Assembly: GCA_963761615.1 (NCBI GenBank)
Contig: CAVXGU010000003.1
Span: forward strand, 372,001-436,000
Length of the DNA: 64,000 bases
Source of the DNA: CAVXGU01 sp963761615
GTDB taxonomy: Bacteria > Acidobacteriota > Vicinamibacteria > Vicinamibacterales > CAVVIG01
Direction of reading: 5' to 3'
Shown: positions 1 to 8,752 of the stretch, one piece after another
Layout: each line of letters begins with the position of its first letter
Numbering within the stretch: position 1 is the stretch's first letter
Notes under the pieces: generated by a model
What the model saw: the letters and a program-made list of their open reading frames with translations, nothing else
The model's database searches: none
Told to the model about the DNA's origin: nothing
Translations under genes and position numbers: made by a program

Positions 1-1
1 C

Positions 2-781
2 ATCGGCGCGTCTCTGCGGGGCTACCGGCCCGTCGCCGAGATGCAGTTTGCCGACTTCATCTCGTGCGGCTTCGATCAGATCGTCAACCAGGCCGCGACG
101 CTGCGGTACCGCAACGGCGGCCGCGTGGGCGCGTCGATCGTGGTGCGTGCGCCGAGCGGCGGCAACGTCGGCGGCGGCCTCTACCACTCGCAGAACCCGG
201 AGGCGTGGTTCGTCCACCGGCCGGGGCTGAAGGTCGTCGCGCCGTCGACGCCGTTCGACGCGAAGGGCCTGCTCAAGGCCGCGATCCGAGACGACGATCC
301 GGTGATCTTCTTCGAGCACAAGTATCTCTACCGCCGCGCGAAGGGCCCGGTGGGAGACGACGAGACGCTCGTCCCGATCGGCAAGGCCGCCGTGCGGCGC
401 GAAGGCGGCGGCGTGACGCTCGTCACCTACGGGGCGATGGTGGCGCCGTCGCTCGAGGCGGCCGAGCAGGTGTCGAAGGAGGGCGTCGAGGTGGAGGTCA
501 TCGACCTGCGGTCGCTGATGCCGTACGACAAGGCGGCGATCCTCCAGTCGGTCGAGAAGACCAGCCGCTGCCTGATCGTCCACGAGGACGTGAAGACGCT
601 CGGTATCGGCGCGGAGATCTCCGCCGTGATCATGGAGGAGCGCTTCGACGCGCTCGACGCGCCCGTCAGGCGTCTCACCTATCCCGACACGCACTGTCCG
701 TTCTCGAGCGTGCTCGAGGAGGCGAACCTCCCGAACGCCGGCCGGATCGCCGCGGCCCTGCGCGAGCTGAGCGCGTATTGA
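2..781 (+). CDS. 2-oxo acid dehydrogenase E1 component, beta subunit (3' part)
   Basis: The gene is cut by the window start; the frame is open from base 2 and ends TGA at 779-781. The visible ~259 residues are the C-terminal two thirds of a thiamine-diphosphate-dependent E1 beta subunit (branched-chain 2-oxoacid, pyruvate or acetoin dehydrogenase type). They hold the end of the pyrimidine-binding domain (EMQFADF, then GGNVGGGLYHSQ) and a complete transketolase C-terminal domain (LVTYGAMV, EVEVIDLRSLMPYD, LIVHEDVKT). With an E1 alpha subunit, which should lie upstream outside the window, it decarboxylates a 2-oxo acid and passes the acyl group to E2 lipoate. Substrate choice among the E1 families cannot be made from this fragment. 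The next gene overlaps its stop codon, so the two are probably co-transcribed. Confidence 0.9.
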   Translation: MGASLRGYRPVAEMQFADFISCGFDQIVNQAATLRYRNGGRVGASIVVRAPSGGNVGGGLYHSQNPEAWFVHRPGLKVVAPSTPFDAKGLLKAAIRDDDPVIFFEHKYLYRRAKGPVGDDETLVPIGKAAVRREGGGVTLVTYGAMVAPSLEAAEQVSKEGVEVEVIDLRSLMPYDKAAILQSVEKTSRCLIVHEDVKTLGIGAEISAVIMEERFDALDAPVRRLTYPDTHCPFSSVLEEANLPNAGRIAAALRELSAY

Positions 782-1779
782 TCCCCCTCTCCGTCCTCGA
801 CCTCGCGCCGATCGTCCAGGGCGGCACGGCCGCCGACGCGTTCCGCCGGTCGCTCGACCTCGCGCGGCACGCGGAGCGGTGGGGCTACCGCCGCTTCTGG
901 GTGGCCGAGCACCACAACATGCCGGGCATCGCGAGCGCCGCGACCGCCGTGCTCCTGTGCCACCTCGGATCCGGGACCTCGACGATCCGCATCGGCGCCG
1001 GCGGCATCATGCTGCCGAACCACGCGCCGCTCCAGGTGGCCGAGCAGTTCGGGACGCTCGAGGCGTTGTTCCCCGGCCGCGTGGATCTCGGGCTCGGGCG
1101 GGCGCCCGGCACCGACCACGCGGCGATGATGGCGCTGCGCCGGACGCTGCAGAGCGATCCCGACGAGTTCCCGCACGACGTCCTGGAGGTGCTGGCGCTG
1201 CTGGGCGAGCCGAGCCCCGGCCAGGCGGTGCGGGCGGTGCCCGGCGCCGGCTCGCGGGTGCCGGTCTGGATTCTGGGATCGAGCACCTTCGGGGCACAGG
1301 TCGCCGCCGCGCTCGGGCTGCCGTACGCGTTCGCGTCGCACTTCGCGCCGGCGATGCTGTTCGAAGCCCTCGCGATCTACCGCGAGCGCTTCCAGCCGTC
1401 CGCGTATCTGCAGGCGCCCCGCGTCATGCTCGGCGCGAACGTCGTCGCCGCCGGGACGGACGAGGAGGCGCGCCTGCTCGCCTCCTCCGGACGGCAGGCC
1501 GTGGCCAGCCTGCGGCAGGGGCGTCCCATCCCGCTGCCGCCGCCGTCGAAGGCCTGGGAGCCGGATCCGGCCGCGGAGGACGCGACGCCGCCCGCGCGCG
1601 TGTCGTTCGTCGGATCGGCGGCGACCGTCGAGGCGGAGATGCGGGCGTTCGTCGACCGGACGAAGGCCGACGAGCTGATCGTGACCTCGCACATCTACGA
1701 CCACGCCGCCCGGCTGCGGTCCTACGAGCTCATCGCGCCGGCGCTGTCCCGGCCGGCGCCCGGAGCGTCGGGACGGTGA
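778..1779 (+). CDS. LLM-class flavin-dependent oxidoreductase (MsnO8-like)
   Basis: A 333-residue bacterial luciferase-like monooxygenase. It opens with PLSVLDLAPIV, then RFWVAEHHNMPGIASAAT, IRIGAGGIMLPNHAPLQVAEQF and RVDLGLGRAPGTD, the ordered motifs of the TIGR03558 (MsnO8) subgroup of F420/FMN-dependent TIM-barrel oxidoreductases. The family uses reduced flavin to oxidise small organic substrates in the cytoplasm; the substrate is unknown. The start is taken as TTG at 778, which overlaps the upstream TGA as TTGA and places the first beta strand right at the N-terminus. No other usual start codon gives so good a fit. The 4-bp overlap suggests translational coupling to the E1 beta gene, but a functional link is not obvious. 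Confidence 0.85.
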   Translation: MIPLSVLDLAPIVQGGTAADAFRRSLDLARHAERWGYRRFWVAEHHNMPGIASAATAVLLCHLGSGTSTIRIGAGGIMLPNHAPLQVAEQFGTLEALFPGRVDLGLGRAPGTDHAAMMALRRTLQSDPDEFPHDVLEVLALLGEPSPGQAVRAVPGAGSRVPVWILGSSTFGAQVAAALGLPYAFASHFAPAMLFEALAIYRERFQPSAYLQAPRVMLGANVVAAGTDEEARLLASSGRQAVASLRQGRPIPLPPPSKAWEPDPAAEDATPPARVSFVGSAATVEAEMRAFVDRTKADELIVTSHIYDHAARLRSYELIAPALSRPAPGASGR

Positions 1780-1782
1780 CGG

Positions 1783-4188
1783 CTACTCGATCGGCTGTGC
1801 CGTGCCGAGCATCGTGCCTTCCCGGATGACCTCGAGGCGGGCAGGGGAGCCGCTGAAGACGCCCGCCGGGTACTGCCGGTAGGGCGCCATCTCGCGGTAG
1901 ATGAGATCCTGCTGATAGAGATTGAGCCCCAGGCCGGCCAGGTACTGCAGGCGGAGGTTGCGGTCGCGGTTGATCTGGGCGTCCGCCAGCCAGGTCTTCA
2001 GGGTCTGCGCGTTGCCCAGGTAGGTGGAGAACATCTCCTCGGCCGAGTTGAAGCCGATCTCCGACATCGACTTCCGCACGGTCGCGTACTCGGGGCGCGC
2101 GAGACGCGCGTCGATCGCGTCGAGGTCGATGTGCGTCTTCTCGACCTGTCCGACGAGCACCACGTCGTAGCCGAAGCCGTTGTCGGTGTTCGCGAAGATC
2201 ATCCCGTTCGGGAAGGCATCGAAGAACGTGCCGATCTCGCTCTTCACGGCCGCGGTGTTGCTCTCGTAGAGCTGGACGAACACCGTGACGACGCCGCCGG
2301 GGTTCAGGTGGCGCTTGGCCAGGTCGAAGAACTCCTTCGTGTAGAGCGTCGCGGCGCCCTTCACCCACGGGTCGAACGGATCCGAGGTGATCGCGTCGAA
2401 CGTGTCCTTCGTCGTCAGCAGGTAGTGGCGCGCGTCGTCTTCGTGCACGTGCACCTTCGGGTTGTGGACGACGTCGAAGTTGTGCGCCGCGAAGTAGGTG
2501 GAGACGACGCGCGGGACGAGCGGCTCGATCTCGGCAATCACCTGGTAGGAGACCACCGGATCCACGCTGACCGCCCCCGCCGTGACGCCCGCGCCGCAGC
2601 CGATCACCAGCACCTTGCTCGCCTTGGGAGGAATCAGCGTCGTCATGTGGCCGAGCATGCGCTGGAGGCGCATGTCCTGCGGCTCGCTGGAGGCCTGGAT
2701 CTTGCCGGCGTTGTGGTAGTTCAGCACGCCGTTGTCCAGCCGCGACACCGCCATGGACGAGTTCATGCCCTCGCCGACGTAGATGAACTCGCCGTGGTCG
2801 TTCTGCCGCATCGCCGAGAAGCGGCCGTAGCCGACGAGCAGCGCAGGCACGGGCGCCACCGCCGCGCCGAGCAGGATGACGGCGGCGACGAGGCCGGCGA
2901 CCCGGAGCCCGAACACCGCGTTCTTCGTTTCGCCTTCCGGCTGCGGAATGGCGATGAACGCGCTCACGGCCGCGATCGCGATCATGATGCGCTGCGCCTG
3001 CTGGGTGCCCAGCCAGGCGATGAGGAGGAGCGACCCGGCGAGCGCGCCGACGATGGCCCCGACGGTGTTGGCCGCGTAGACGGCGCCGACCAGCCGGCCG
3101 GGATCCTGGCGCTTCGTGGCGGCGGCGGCGAGCGCGATCGGGAAGCTCGCGCCCCACAGGCACGCCGCGGGGAGCACGACCCAGAGACAGCGGGCGAAGT
3201 CGGCCTGGAACAGCATCGAGCCCGACGCCAGCTCGGGGTCGATCGGCCAGTACGGCAGCTGGCGCGTGAGCGTGAAGCCCGCCCACGCGATCGCGATCGC
3301 CAGCAGGAACTGGCACCAGGCGAGCGCGGCGCGGGGGCTCTTCACGGCCTTGCCGGCCAGCGCGCCCACACTGCTGCCGACGCCGAGGCCGACGAGGATC
3401 GCCCCGATGATGAGCGAGAACGTATAGACCGTGCCGCCCAGCAGCAGGGAGAGCAGACGCGTCCAGACGGCCTCGCACGCGAGCGCCGTGAGGCCCGAGA
3501 GCGCGATCACGACCAGCACGGGCCGCGCCTCGGGCGGGATCGAGACCGGCGCCGAGTCGGCCGCCTCCTCGTGCGCCGGCGTGTAGTGCGCCTTCGCGGC
3601 GAGCGTCAGGCCGAGCACGGCGACGAGCGCGTTGATCGCGACCGCGACGTAGGTGGCGGTCGCCGAGTCGTAGACGCGCAGCAGGTAGAAGCCGGCGACG
3701 AGGGTGCCGATGACGGCGCCGATCGTGTTGCCGCCGTAGAAGAACCCGAGCCAGGAGACGCCTTCGGGCGTCGACTGCACCCAGCGCGACGCCGCCGGCA
3801 GCGTCGCCCCCATCATCATCGTCGGCGGCAGCAGGCAGATCGCGCAGAAGATCGCCCGGATGACGAGCCCGAGCGGACCGGGCCCGCCGATGGCGACATA
3901 CAGGCCCCCGGCGTACGGCAGGCCGAAGAGGATCAACAGGCCGAACACCCCGACGCCCGCTTCGAGCAGCGCGTAGACGCGCAACGGATGCGCCCGCGGG
4001 GAGACCACGCGCGCGAGGCCCAGGCTGCCGAGGCACATGCCGCCCATGAACGTGGCGAGCACGACGCCCATCGACACGGCCGACGACCCGACAATCAGCG
4101 TGAGCAGCTGGAACCAGACGACTTCATAGATCAGCGCCGCGCAGCCGCTCCCGACAAACAACACGAGCAACAGCGGAAGAATGGGCAT
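1783..4188 (-). CDS. Membrane-fused spermidine synthase-like protein
   Basis: An 801-residue fusion. Residues ~1-480 hold many hydrophobic segments (from PILPLLLVLFVGSGCAALI onward) in two repeated blocks, each containing an EVVW/EAVWTRLL-type motif, resembling MFS-like halves. Residues ~500-750 form a Rossmann-type aminopropyltransferase-like domain, with VLVIGCGAGVTAGA (SAM-binding glycine loop), the acidic pair in HEDDARHYL and ITSDPFDPW in place of the usual active-site Asp motif. Such proteins are annotated as fused MFS/spermidine synthase. Whether this one makes polyamines is doubtful because the catalytic segment differs. It is the last gene of the long minus-strand run and stops 3 bases from the convergent oxidoreductase end. 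A 133-base gap separates it from the upstream epimerase gene. Confidence 0.8.
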   Translation of the reverse strand: MPILPLLLVLFVGSGCAALIYEVVWFQLLTLIVGSSAVSMGVVLATFMGGMCLGSLGLARVVSPRAHPLRVYALLEAGVGVFGLLILFGLPYAGGLYVAIGGPGPLGLVIRAIFCAICLLPPTMMMGATLPAASRWVQSTPEGVSWLGFFYGGNTIGAVIGTLVAGFYLLRVYDSATATYVAVAINALVAVLGLTLAAKAHYTPAHEEAADSAPVSIPPEARPVLVVIALSGLTALACEAVWTRLLSLLLGGTVYTFSLIIGAILVGLGVGSSVGALAGKAVKSPRAALAWCQFLLAIAIAWAGFTLTRQLPYWPIDPELASGSMLFQADFARCLWVVLPAACLWGASFPIALAAAATKRQDPGRLVGAVYAANTVGAIVGALAGSLLLIAWLGTQQAQRIMIAIAAVSAFIAIPQPEGETKNAVFGLRVAGLVAAVILLGAAVAPVPALLVGYGRFSAMRQNDHGEFIYVGEGMNSSMAVSRLDNGVLNYHNAGKIQASSEPQDMRLQRMLGHMTTLIPPKASKVLVIGCGAGVTAGAVSVDPVVSYQVIAEIEPLVPRVVSTYFAAHNFDVVHNPKVHVHEDDARHYLLTTKDTFDAITSDPFDPWVKGAATLYTKEFFDLAKRHLNPGGVVTVFVQLYESNTAAVKSEIGTFFDAFPNGMIFANTDNGFGYDVVLVGQVEKTHIDLDAIDARLARPEYATVRKSMSEIGFNSAEEMFSTYLGNAQTLKTWLADAQINRDRNLRLQYLAGLGLNLYQQDLIYREMAPYRQYPAGVFSGSPARLEVIREGTMLGTAQPIE

Positions 4189-4259
4189 GGCAGTGGTTCT
4201 CGGAGGGGGTGGTCAGCAGGTAAGCAGGTTGAACGCCGTATCATGCCCGTAACAGACCC

Positions 4260-4273
4260 GTCACGCAAGTGAC
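4260..4273. repeat. Small inverted repeat GTCAC-N4-GTGAC
   Basis: In the gap between the epimerase and the spermidine synthase-like gene, five-base arms GTCAC and GTGAC flank GCAA. There is no T-run on either strand long enough for a Rho-independent terminator. It may be an operator for the membrane-fused spermidine synthase-like gene, which starts about 70 bases further along the minus strand. Function is a guess. Confidence 0.3.
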
Positions 4274-4321
4274 AGTTTGATGGCGAGCGTCCCTGGCGAG
4301 CGGGGAGCCAGCCCCGAGGCC

Positions 4322-5221
4322 TCAAGTCCGAAAGATCGCCCCGAGCGCCGCGTCCAGGTCGGGATACCGGAAGGTGAAGCCCAAAGCGGCAGCGGCTTCC
4401 GGGACCGCGCGCTGGCTCGAGAGCAGCGCGACGTCGGCCATCTCGCCGAAGAGCAGGCGCAGGGCGAACGCCGGTGCGGGCACGATCGCGGGACGGTGGA
4501 GGGCCCGGCCCAGCTTCCGGACGAACTCGGCATTGGTGACGGGCGTGGGCGCGGTGGCGTTGATCGGCCCGTGCACCTGTGGCGTGGCGATCGCCCAGCT
4601 GACGAGCTCCACCCAGTCGCGGCGATGGATCCACGGCCAGTACTGCCGGCCGGATCCGACCGGCCCGCCGACCCCCAGCTTGAAGGGCAGCAGCATCGGC
4701 GTCAGGGCACCGCCGCCGCGCTCGAGCACGAGGCTGGTGCGCGGCCGGACCGTCCGCGTCACGGCCTCGGCGCGCTGCGCTTCGGCCTCCCACTGGACGC
4801 AGAGCGTCGCGAGGAAGTCGCTGCCGGCGCCGTCGCTCTCGGTGACGATCGCGTCGCCGCGCGACCCGTAATAGTTCACGCCGGACTGGCTCACGAAGAC
4901 GCGCGGAGGATGGGGCGCCGCCAGGATGGCATCGGCCAGGCGGCGCGTGGGCTGGATCCGGCTCGCGGTCAGCTGGTACTTGCGCGACTCGGTCCAGCGG
5001 CCGCCGGCAATCGACTCTCCGGTGAGGTTCACGACCGCGTCGGCGCCGTCGATCTCGGCTGCCCAGTCACCCGGCGCCTCGGCGGGGTTCCACGAGACGG
5101 CGCGGCCCTGCGGCGCCGTCCGCCCGCGTGTCAGCACGACGACGTCGTGCCCCTGCGTCAGGAGCGCTGCGGCCAGCGGCCGCCCGAGAAAGCCGGTCCC
5201 GCCGGCGATGACGATCTTCAT
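4322..5221 (-). CDS. TIGR01777-family NAD-dependent epimerase/dehydratase (YfcH-like)
   Basis: A 299-residue extended short-chain dehydrogenase-like protein. The dinucleotide-binding loop GGTGFLGRPLA sits at residues ~7-17. It is followed by VVNLTGESI (residues ~63-71), the family-typical FVSQSGVNYYGSRGD (~107-121, with the YYG substituting for the SDR active-site region), WIHRRDWVELV and a DUF1731-type C-terminus (FRYPDLDAALGAIF). Length and motif order match the YfcH/TIGR01777 family, whose substrate is unknown; distant relatives act on nucleotide sugars. It follows an Atg22-like transporter gene on the same strand after about 150 bases with no clear terminator. Confidence 0.88.
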   Translation of the reverse strand: MKIVIAGGTGFLGRPLAAALLTQGHDVVVLTRGRTAPQGRAVSWNPAEAPGDWAAEIDGADAVVNLTGESIAGGRWTESRKYQLTASRIQPTRRLADAILAAPHPPRVFVSQSGVNYYGSRGDAIVTESDGAGSDFLATLCVQWEAEAQRAEAVTRTVRPRTSLVLERGGGALTPMLLPFKLGVGGPVGSGRQYWPWIHRRDWVELVSWAIATPQVHGPINATAPTPVTNAEFVRKLGRALHRPAIVPAPAFALRLLFGEMADVALLSSQRAVPEAAAALGFTFRYPDLDAALGAIFRT

Positions 5222-5371
5222 GGCTCTCGGCGCCCGGCCCGGAGCGCCCGGCCCTCGGAGAACCTGGAAGGCAGCGCTGCACCGCCTCCGGCGCCCGGAA
5301 AGATGCTACCGGCGATTTGTGACGAGCTCATCCATGTCGTCTCCGGGGGACGCGGAGAGGCAGGCCCGGGC

Positions 5372-6667
5372 CTAGACGCGAGACGCCACGTCGCGGGTGG
5401 CGCGGTCGGTGTCGGTGACGAGGAGCAGCGCGAGGCCGATCACGAACAGGACGATGACCGACAGGATGGCCCGGCGGTAGGAGCCGGTCGCGCCGGCGAC
5501 GGCGCCGAAGATGAGGGGGCCGATCCACGACGAGCCGCGTTCCGAGATCTCGTAGACGCCGAAGTACGTGGCTTCCTCGCCGTGGGGAATCATCCGCGAG
5601 AAGAGCGACCGCGACAGGGCCTGCGAGCCCCCGAGGACGACGGCGATGCACGCGCCGAGGGCCCAGGCCTGCGTCGTGGTGGCCAGCCAGCCCCAGGAGT
5701 AGATGACGATCGCCGTCCAGATCACGAGCGACGACACGATGGCCTGCTTGGTGCCGATGCGCGCGGCGATCCACGCGTACGCGAGCGCGCCGAAGAAGGC
5801 GACGAACTGGACCATGAGGATGACGCCCATCAGGAACGCGTCGTTCACCGGCAGGCCGCGGGCGACGAACAGTTCCTGAGCGAGGAACACCGACGCCACC
5901 GAGATCACGGTCTGGACGCCGTCGTTGTAGAACATGTAGGCGACGAGGAACCGCAGCGTGTGTGGCAGCCGCCTCAGCTCCCGGAAGATGGCCACCGTCC
6001 GCGAGACGCCGATCTTGAAGTACGAGTGGCCGGCCGGGTGCGCGTGCGAGGGCTGGCGGGTGCGCAGGCGCACGAAGGTGACGAGCGCGAACCCGCCCCA
6101 CCACACGCCCGCCGACAGCAGCGACAGGCGGACGGCCAGGTCGGTGCCGAGGCCGAGGGCGGGCGCGCGGGAAACGAGCGCGAGGTTGGCGGCGAGCAGC
6201 AGCCCGCCGCCGAGATAGCCGTACGCGTATCCGCGGCTGGACACCGCGTCGCGCCGGTCCGGCGAGGCGACATCGTTCAGGTACGCGTTGTAGAGCACGA
6301 TCGAGGCGCCGAAGCAGACGTTGGCGACGATCAGGAGCAGGCCGCCCAGGAGGAAGCGCGACGTGCTGATGAAGAACATGAGGCAGGTCGCGGCAGCCCC
6401 GGCATAGCAGAACGCCGCCATCAGACGTTTCTTGAGGTGGGTGTAGTCGGCGATGGCGCCGAGCCACGGCAGCAGCAGTACCTGCAGGAAGACCGACAGG
6501 GAGATGCAGTAGGGGAAGAACGACTTCGCGGTCACCGCGCCGAACGCGCCGAGTCTGAGGACGATGCCGTTGTCGCCGGCGGCGCGCTGGGCGAGCGACG
6601 TCAAGTACGGGCCCGCCAGCACGGTCACGACGGTCGTCTGGAATCCGGAGTTGGCCCAGTCGTACAT
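5372..6667 (-). CDS. MFS transporter, UMF1/Atg22-like family
   Basis: A 431-residue polytopic protein with about 12 membrane segments. The N-terminal MYDWANSGFQTTVV is the signature of the UMF1/Atg22-like branch of the major facilitator superfamily. Further family features are GAIADYTHLKKR, NVCFGASIVLYNAYLND and a late GSQALSRSLFSRMIP segment. Substrate is unknown; eukaryotic Atg22 exports amino acids from vacuoles. The ATG at 6665-6667 is the only standard start codon in the frame. Homologues carry a few more residues (FGWS or similar) before YDWANS, and the matching codons (TTC GGA TGG TCC) are present immediately upstream without a start codon. It begins 28 bases after the methyltransferase gene stop and may belong to the same transcript. 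Confidence 0.87.
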   Translation of the reverse strand: MYDWANSGFQTTVVTVLAGPYLTSLAQRAAGDNGIVLRLGAFGAVTAKSFFPYCISLSVFLQVLLLPWLGAIADYTHLKKRLMAAFCYAGAAATCLMFFISTSRFLLGGLLLIVANVCFGASIVLYNAYLNDVASPDRRDAVSSRGYAYGYLGGGLLLAANLALVSRAPALGLGTDLAVRLSLLSAGVWWGGFALVTFVRLRTRQPSHAHPAGHSYFKIGVSRTVAIFRELRRLPHTLRFLVAYMFYNDGVQTVISVASVFLAQELFVARGLPVNDAFLMGVILMVQFVAFFGALAYAWIAARIGTKQAIVSSLVIWTAIVIYSWGWLATTTQAWALGACIAVVLGGSQALSRSLFSRMIPHGEEATYFGVYEISERGSSWIGPLIFGAVAGATGSYRRAILSVIVLFVIGLALLLVTDTDRATRDVASRV

Positions 6668-6695
6668 GGACCATCCGAAGGTCTCCCGCGGATCG

Positions 6696-7946
6696 TCAGT
6701 AGTAGTTGTGCGGGAGATCGACCACCACCCTTCGTCGCATCAGCTCCTTGATCGCGTCGTTCGGCTGTCCGGCGTCGAGCGCGGCGACGTCGGCGGCGGA
6801 GAGCCGTACTTCCTCGGGCAGGTACCGCCGGCTGGCGGCGTACTCGTCCGCGTAGTCGTCGGACGGGAACCGGAGCGTGAGGCGCAGCCCCCCGGCGGCG
6901 GGCTCGGTCGCGTACAGCGGGCTCACGCGCAGCCGTCCGCGCGGCGGCCGCGGCGTCTGGAGCGCGTGGGACGCGAAGACGCCGGGATGGCGGCTTGCGA
7001 TGACGGTCAGCGCCGGGTCGGCGTCGAGCGTCGCCGGCGGGTCCCGGCGCGAGAGATCGAGGGGGCCGCCCGCGAGAATGTCGGCGAAGAGGCCCGTCTC
7101 GCCGAAGATCCTGGGCTCGATGGTCTCGAACAGGTTGGCGTAGCCTTCCGGCGCGAGCGGCTGACCGTGCGACGGGCTCCACGTGCGCTCGTTGTGCGTG
7201 TGCGAGATGACCACGGCGCCCGGCGGGTCCTGCGGCGCGTCGATCAGCCGGAGCATCTCCTGCACGAACTGTCGCTTGGTCCAGATGTACTGGAACGCGT
7301 CGGAGCACATCGCGTAGCGGAACGCGCCGCGGGCGAACGGCATCGGGGCGTTGCCGTCGCAGCACACCGGCTCGCAGCCCGGGGCCGTGAACCGCCGCGC
7401 GAGCCAGACCTTCGCGAAGTAGAGATCCGCGAGCACCGGCGGCCGATCGGTCAGGTCGAGCAGCGTCCGCGTGAGGTGTCCCGAGCCCCCACAGAGGTCC
7501 ACGGCGCGGCCGGTCCCGGCCAGGACCGTGCCGGCCACGGCGCGCACCACGGCGTCGGCGACCAGATAGGTCGGGTCCGAGAAGCGATACAGGAAGTACC
7601 CGCCCTCGAAGGACGGTCCGAGGGCCTCGACGATGTCGCGGTAGGTGGAGGAGGACGAGTCGGCGGCCGCCTCGAAGCGCTCGGCGTCGCGGGGATCGTC
7701 GAGGTCGAGCATCGCGCGGCGCGCCGCGCCGGGGTCGCCGGCCTCGACCAGCTCGCGCGCGCGCGTGGCGCCGGCGAGGAGGTGCAGCACGGGGATCCCG
7801 TCGATCACGGGGAAGACGCAGCACGGGCACCCGAGGATGCCGTCGTGGATCTCGCCGCCGTCGCGCCGGTGGTACAGCGAGACGACGAGCTCGAGGCGGC
7901 CGCCGCAGTACGGGCAGCGCAGCAGGTCGAGTGTCTCTTCGCGCAT
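6696..7946 (-). CDS. SAM-dependent methyltransferase with N-terminal Trm112-like zinc ribbon
   Basis: A 416-residue protein. The N-terminus DLLRCPYCGG (Cys11, Cys14) followed by CPCC near residue 40 and FPVIDGIPVL is a Trm112/UPF0434-like zinc ribbon. The central domain has the class I methyltransferase motif I VDLCGGSGHLTRTL and a conserved SDAFQYIWTKRQFVQEMLR stretch. The long C-terminal region is not recognised. The ATG at 7944-7946 shares one base with the stop of the PIG-L gene (TGATG), so translation is likely coupled. Given the context it may methylate a sugar or lipid-linked intermediate made by the neighbouring glycosyltransferases. That role is inferred from position only. Confidence 0.75.
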   Translation of the reverse strand: MREETLDLLRCPYCGGRLELVVSLYHRRDGGEIHDGILGCPCCVFPVIDGIPVLHLLAGATRARELVEAGDPGAARRAMLDLDDPRDAERFEAAADSSSSTYRDIVEALGPSFEGGYFLYRFSDPTYLVADAVVRAVAGTVLAGTGRAVDLCGGSGHLTRTLLDLTDRPPVLADLYFAKVWLARRFTAPGCEPVCCDGNAPMPFARGAFRYAMCSDAFQYIWTKRQFVQEMLRLIDAPQDPPGAVVISHTHNERTWSPSHGQPLAPEGYANLFETIEPRIFGETGLFADILAGGPLDLSRRDPPATLDADPALTVIASRHPGVFASHALQTPRPPRGRLRVSPLYATEPAAGGLRLTLRFPSDDYADEYAASRRYLPEEVRLSAADVAALDAGQPNDAIKELMRRRVVVDLPHNYY

Positions 7947-8752
7947 CAGGTCACGCTCGCACGGCCCAGTCGCTCGAACGCTGCGGCGCGCACGTTGTGC
8001 GGCGCGCGCCGGAAGTGCTCCCGCCCGAGCCACCGGCGGGCTTCCTCCGCGGTGAGGCGGGCGAAGGGGTTGTCGCGCCGGAATTGAGAACGGTAGCACG
8101 CAATCGCCTCGAGCTTGCGCGGCACCCAGGGACCCACGTCGATCGAAAAGCTCGGCCTCGGCGCCGCCAGGCCGAACGCGGCCGGATCGAGGCTCCACAG
8201 ACCGTCGGCGGGCGGCGTCCAGCCCCGCGAGGCGGCGACGCCGGCCACCTCGCTCATCATGGCGGGGTCGAAGCTGACGTAGTACAGCGGCGGCGCCTGC
8301 GCCCCGAGCGAGCGGACGGCCGTGTCGGTCCGCTCGTGGACCCCGATGTGATCGGCGTGCCAGTACAGCCCGTCGTTGTCGAACGTGATCACGGCGTCGG
8401 GCTGCTCGGCCCGGATCACCGACACGAGCTCCTCGTGGAGCTCGGACACGTCGGCCCAGCGGAGCTCGCCGTCGGGGTGGTCGAAGACGAGGACGTCGGC
8501 GATCCCGAGGACCCGGGCCGCTTCGTGCAGCTCCCGGGTGCGCAGACGCGCCAGGGCGGCGCCCTCGTCGACCGTGTGATCGGGGCCGGCACCCTGCTCG
8601 CCGCGCGAGGCGCATGCCAGCACGACGCGGACGCCGGTGTCCGCCAGGCGGGCGATCGTCCCGCCGCACGCCAGCGACTCGTCGTCGGGATGCGCGAAGA
8701 CGGCGAGGACGGTCCGGCCGCGCAGGGCGGCGTCAGGCGAGTCGGCGGCCAC
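7946..8752 (-). CDS. PIG-L (LmbE-like) family deacetylase
   Basis: A 268-residue zinc-dependent N-deacetylase-like protein. The metal-binding motif AHPDDE lies at residues ~20-25 and the second histidine motif WHADHIGVH near residue 140, as in LmbE, MshB and GlcNAc-PI deacetylases. The family removes acetyl groups from N-acetylglucosaminyl conjugates. It overlaps the end of the glycosyltransferase gene by 20 bases and touches the methyltransferase gene start, so it is embedded in the glycoconjugate operon. A substrate carrying GlcNAc built by the flanking glycosyltransferases is the simplest reading. The true acceptor is unknown. Confidence 0.88.
   Translation of the reverse strand: MAADSPDAALRGRTVLAVFAHPDDESLACGGTIARLADTGVRVVLACASRGEQGAGPDHTVDEGAALARLRTRELHEAARVLGIADVLVFDHPDGELRWADVSELHEELVSVIRAEQPDAVITFDNDGLYWHADHIGVHERTDTAVRSLGAQAPPLYYVSFDPAMMSEVAGVAASRGWTPPADGLWSLDPAAFGLAAPRPSFSIDVGPWVPRKLEAIACYRSQFRRDNPFARLTAEEARRWLGREHFRRAPHNVRAAAFERLGRASVT

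Noticed and set aside
2131..4272. Long open frame on the plus strand opposite the spermidine synthase-like gene
   Set aside because: Composition is Arg/His/Asp-rich with no family motifs, as expected for the antisense of a GC3-biased gene; the minus-strand frame has clear domains.
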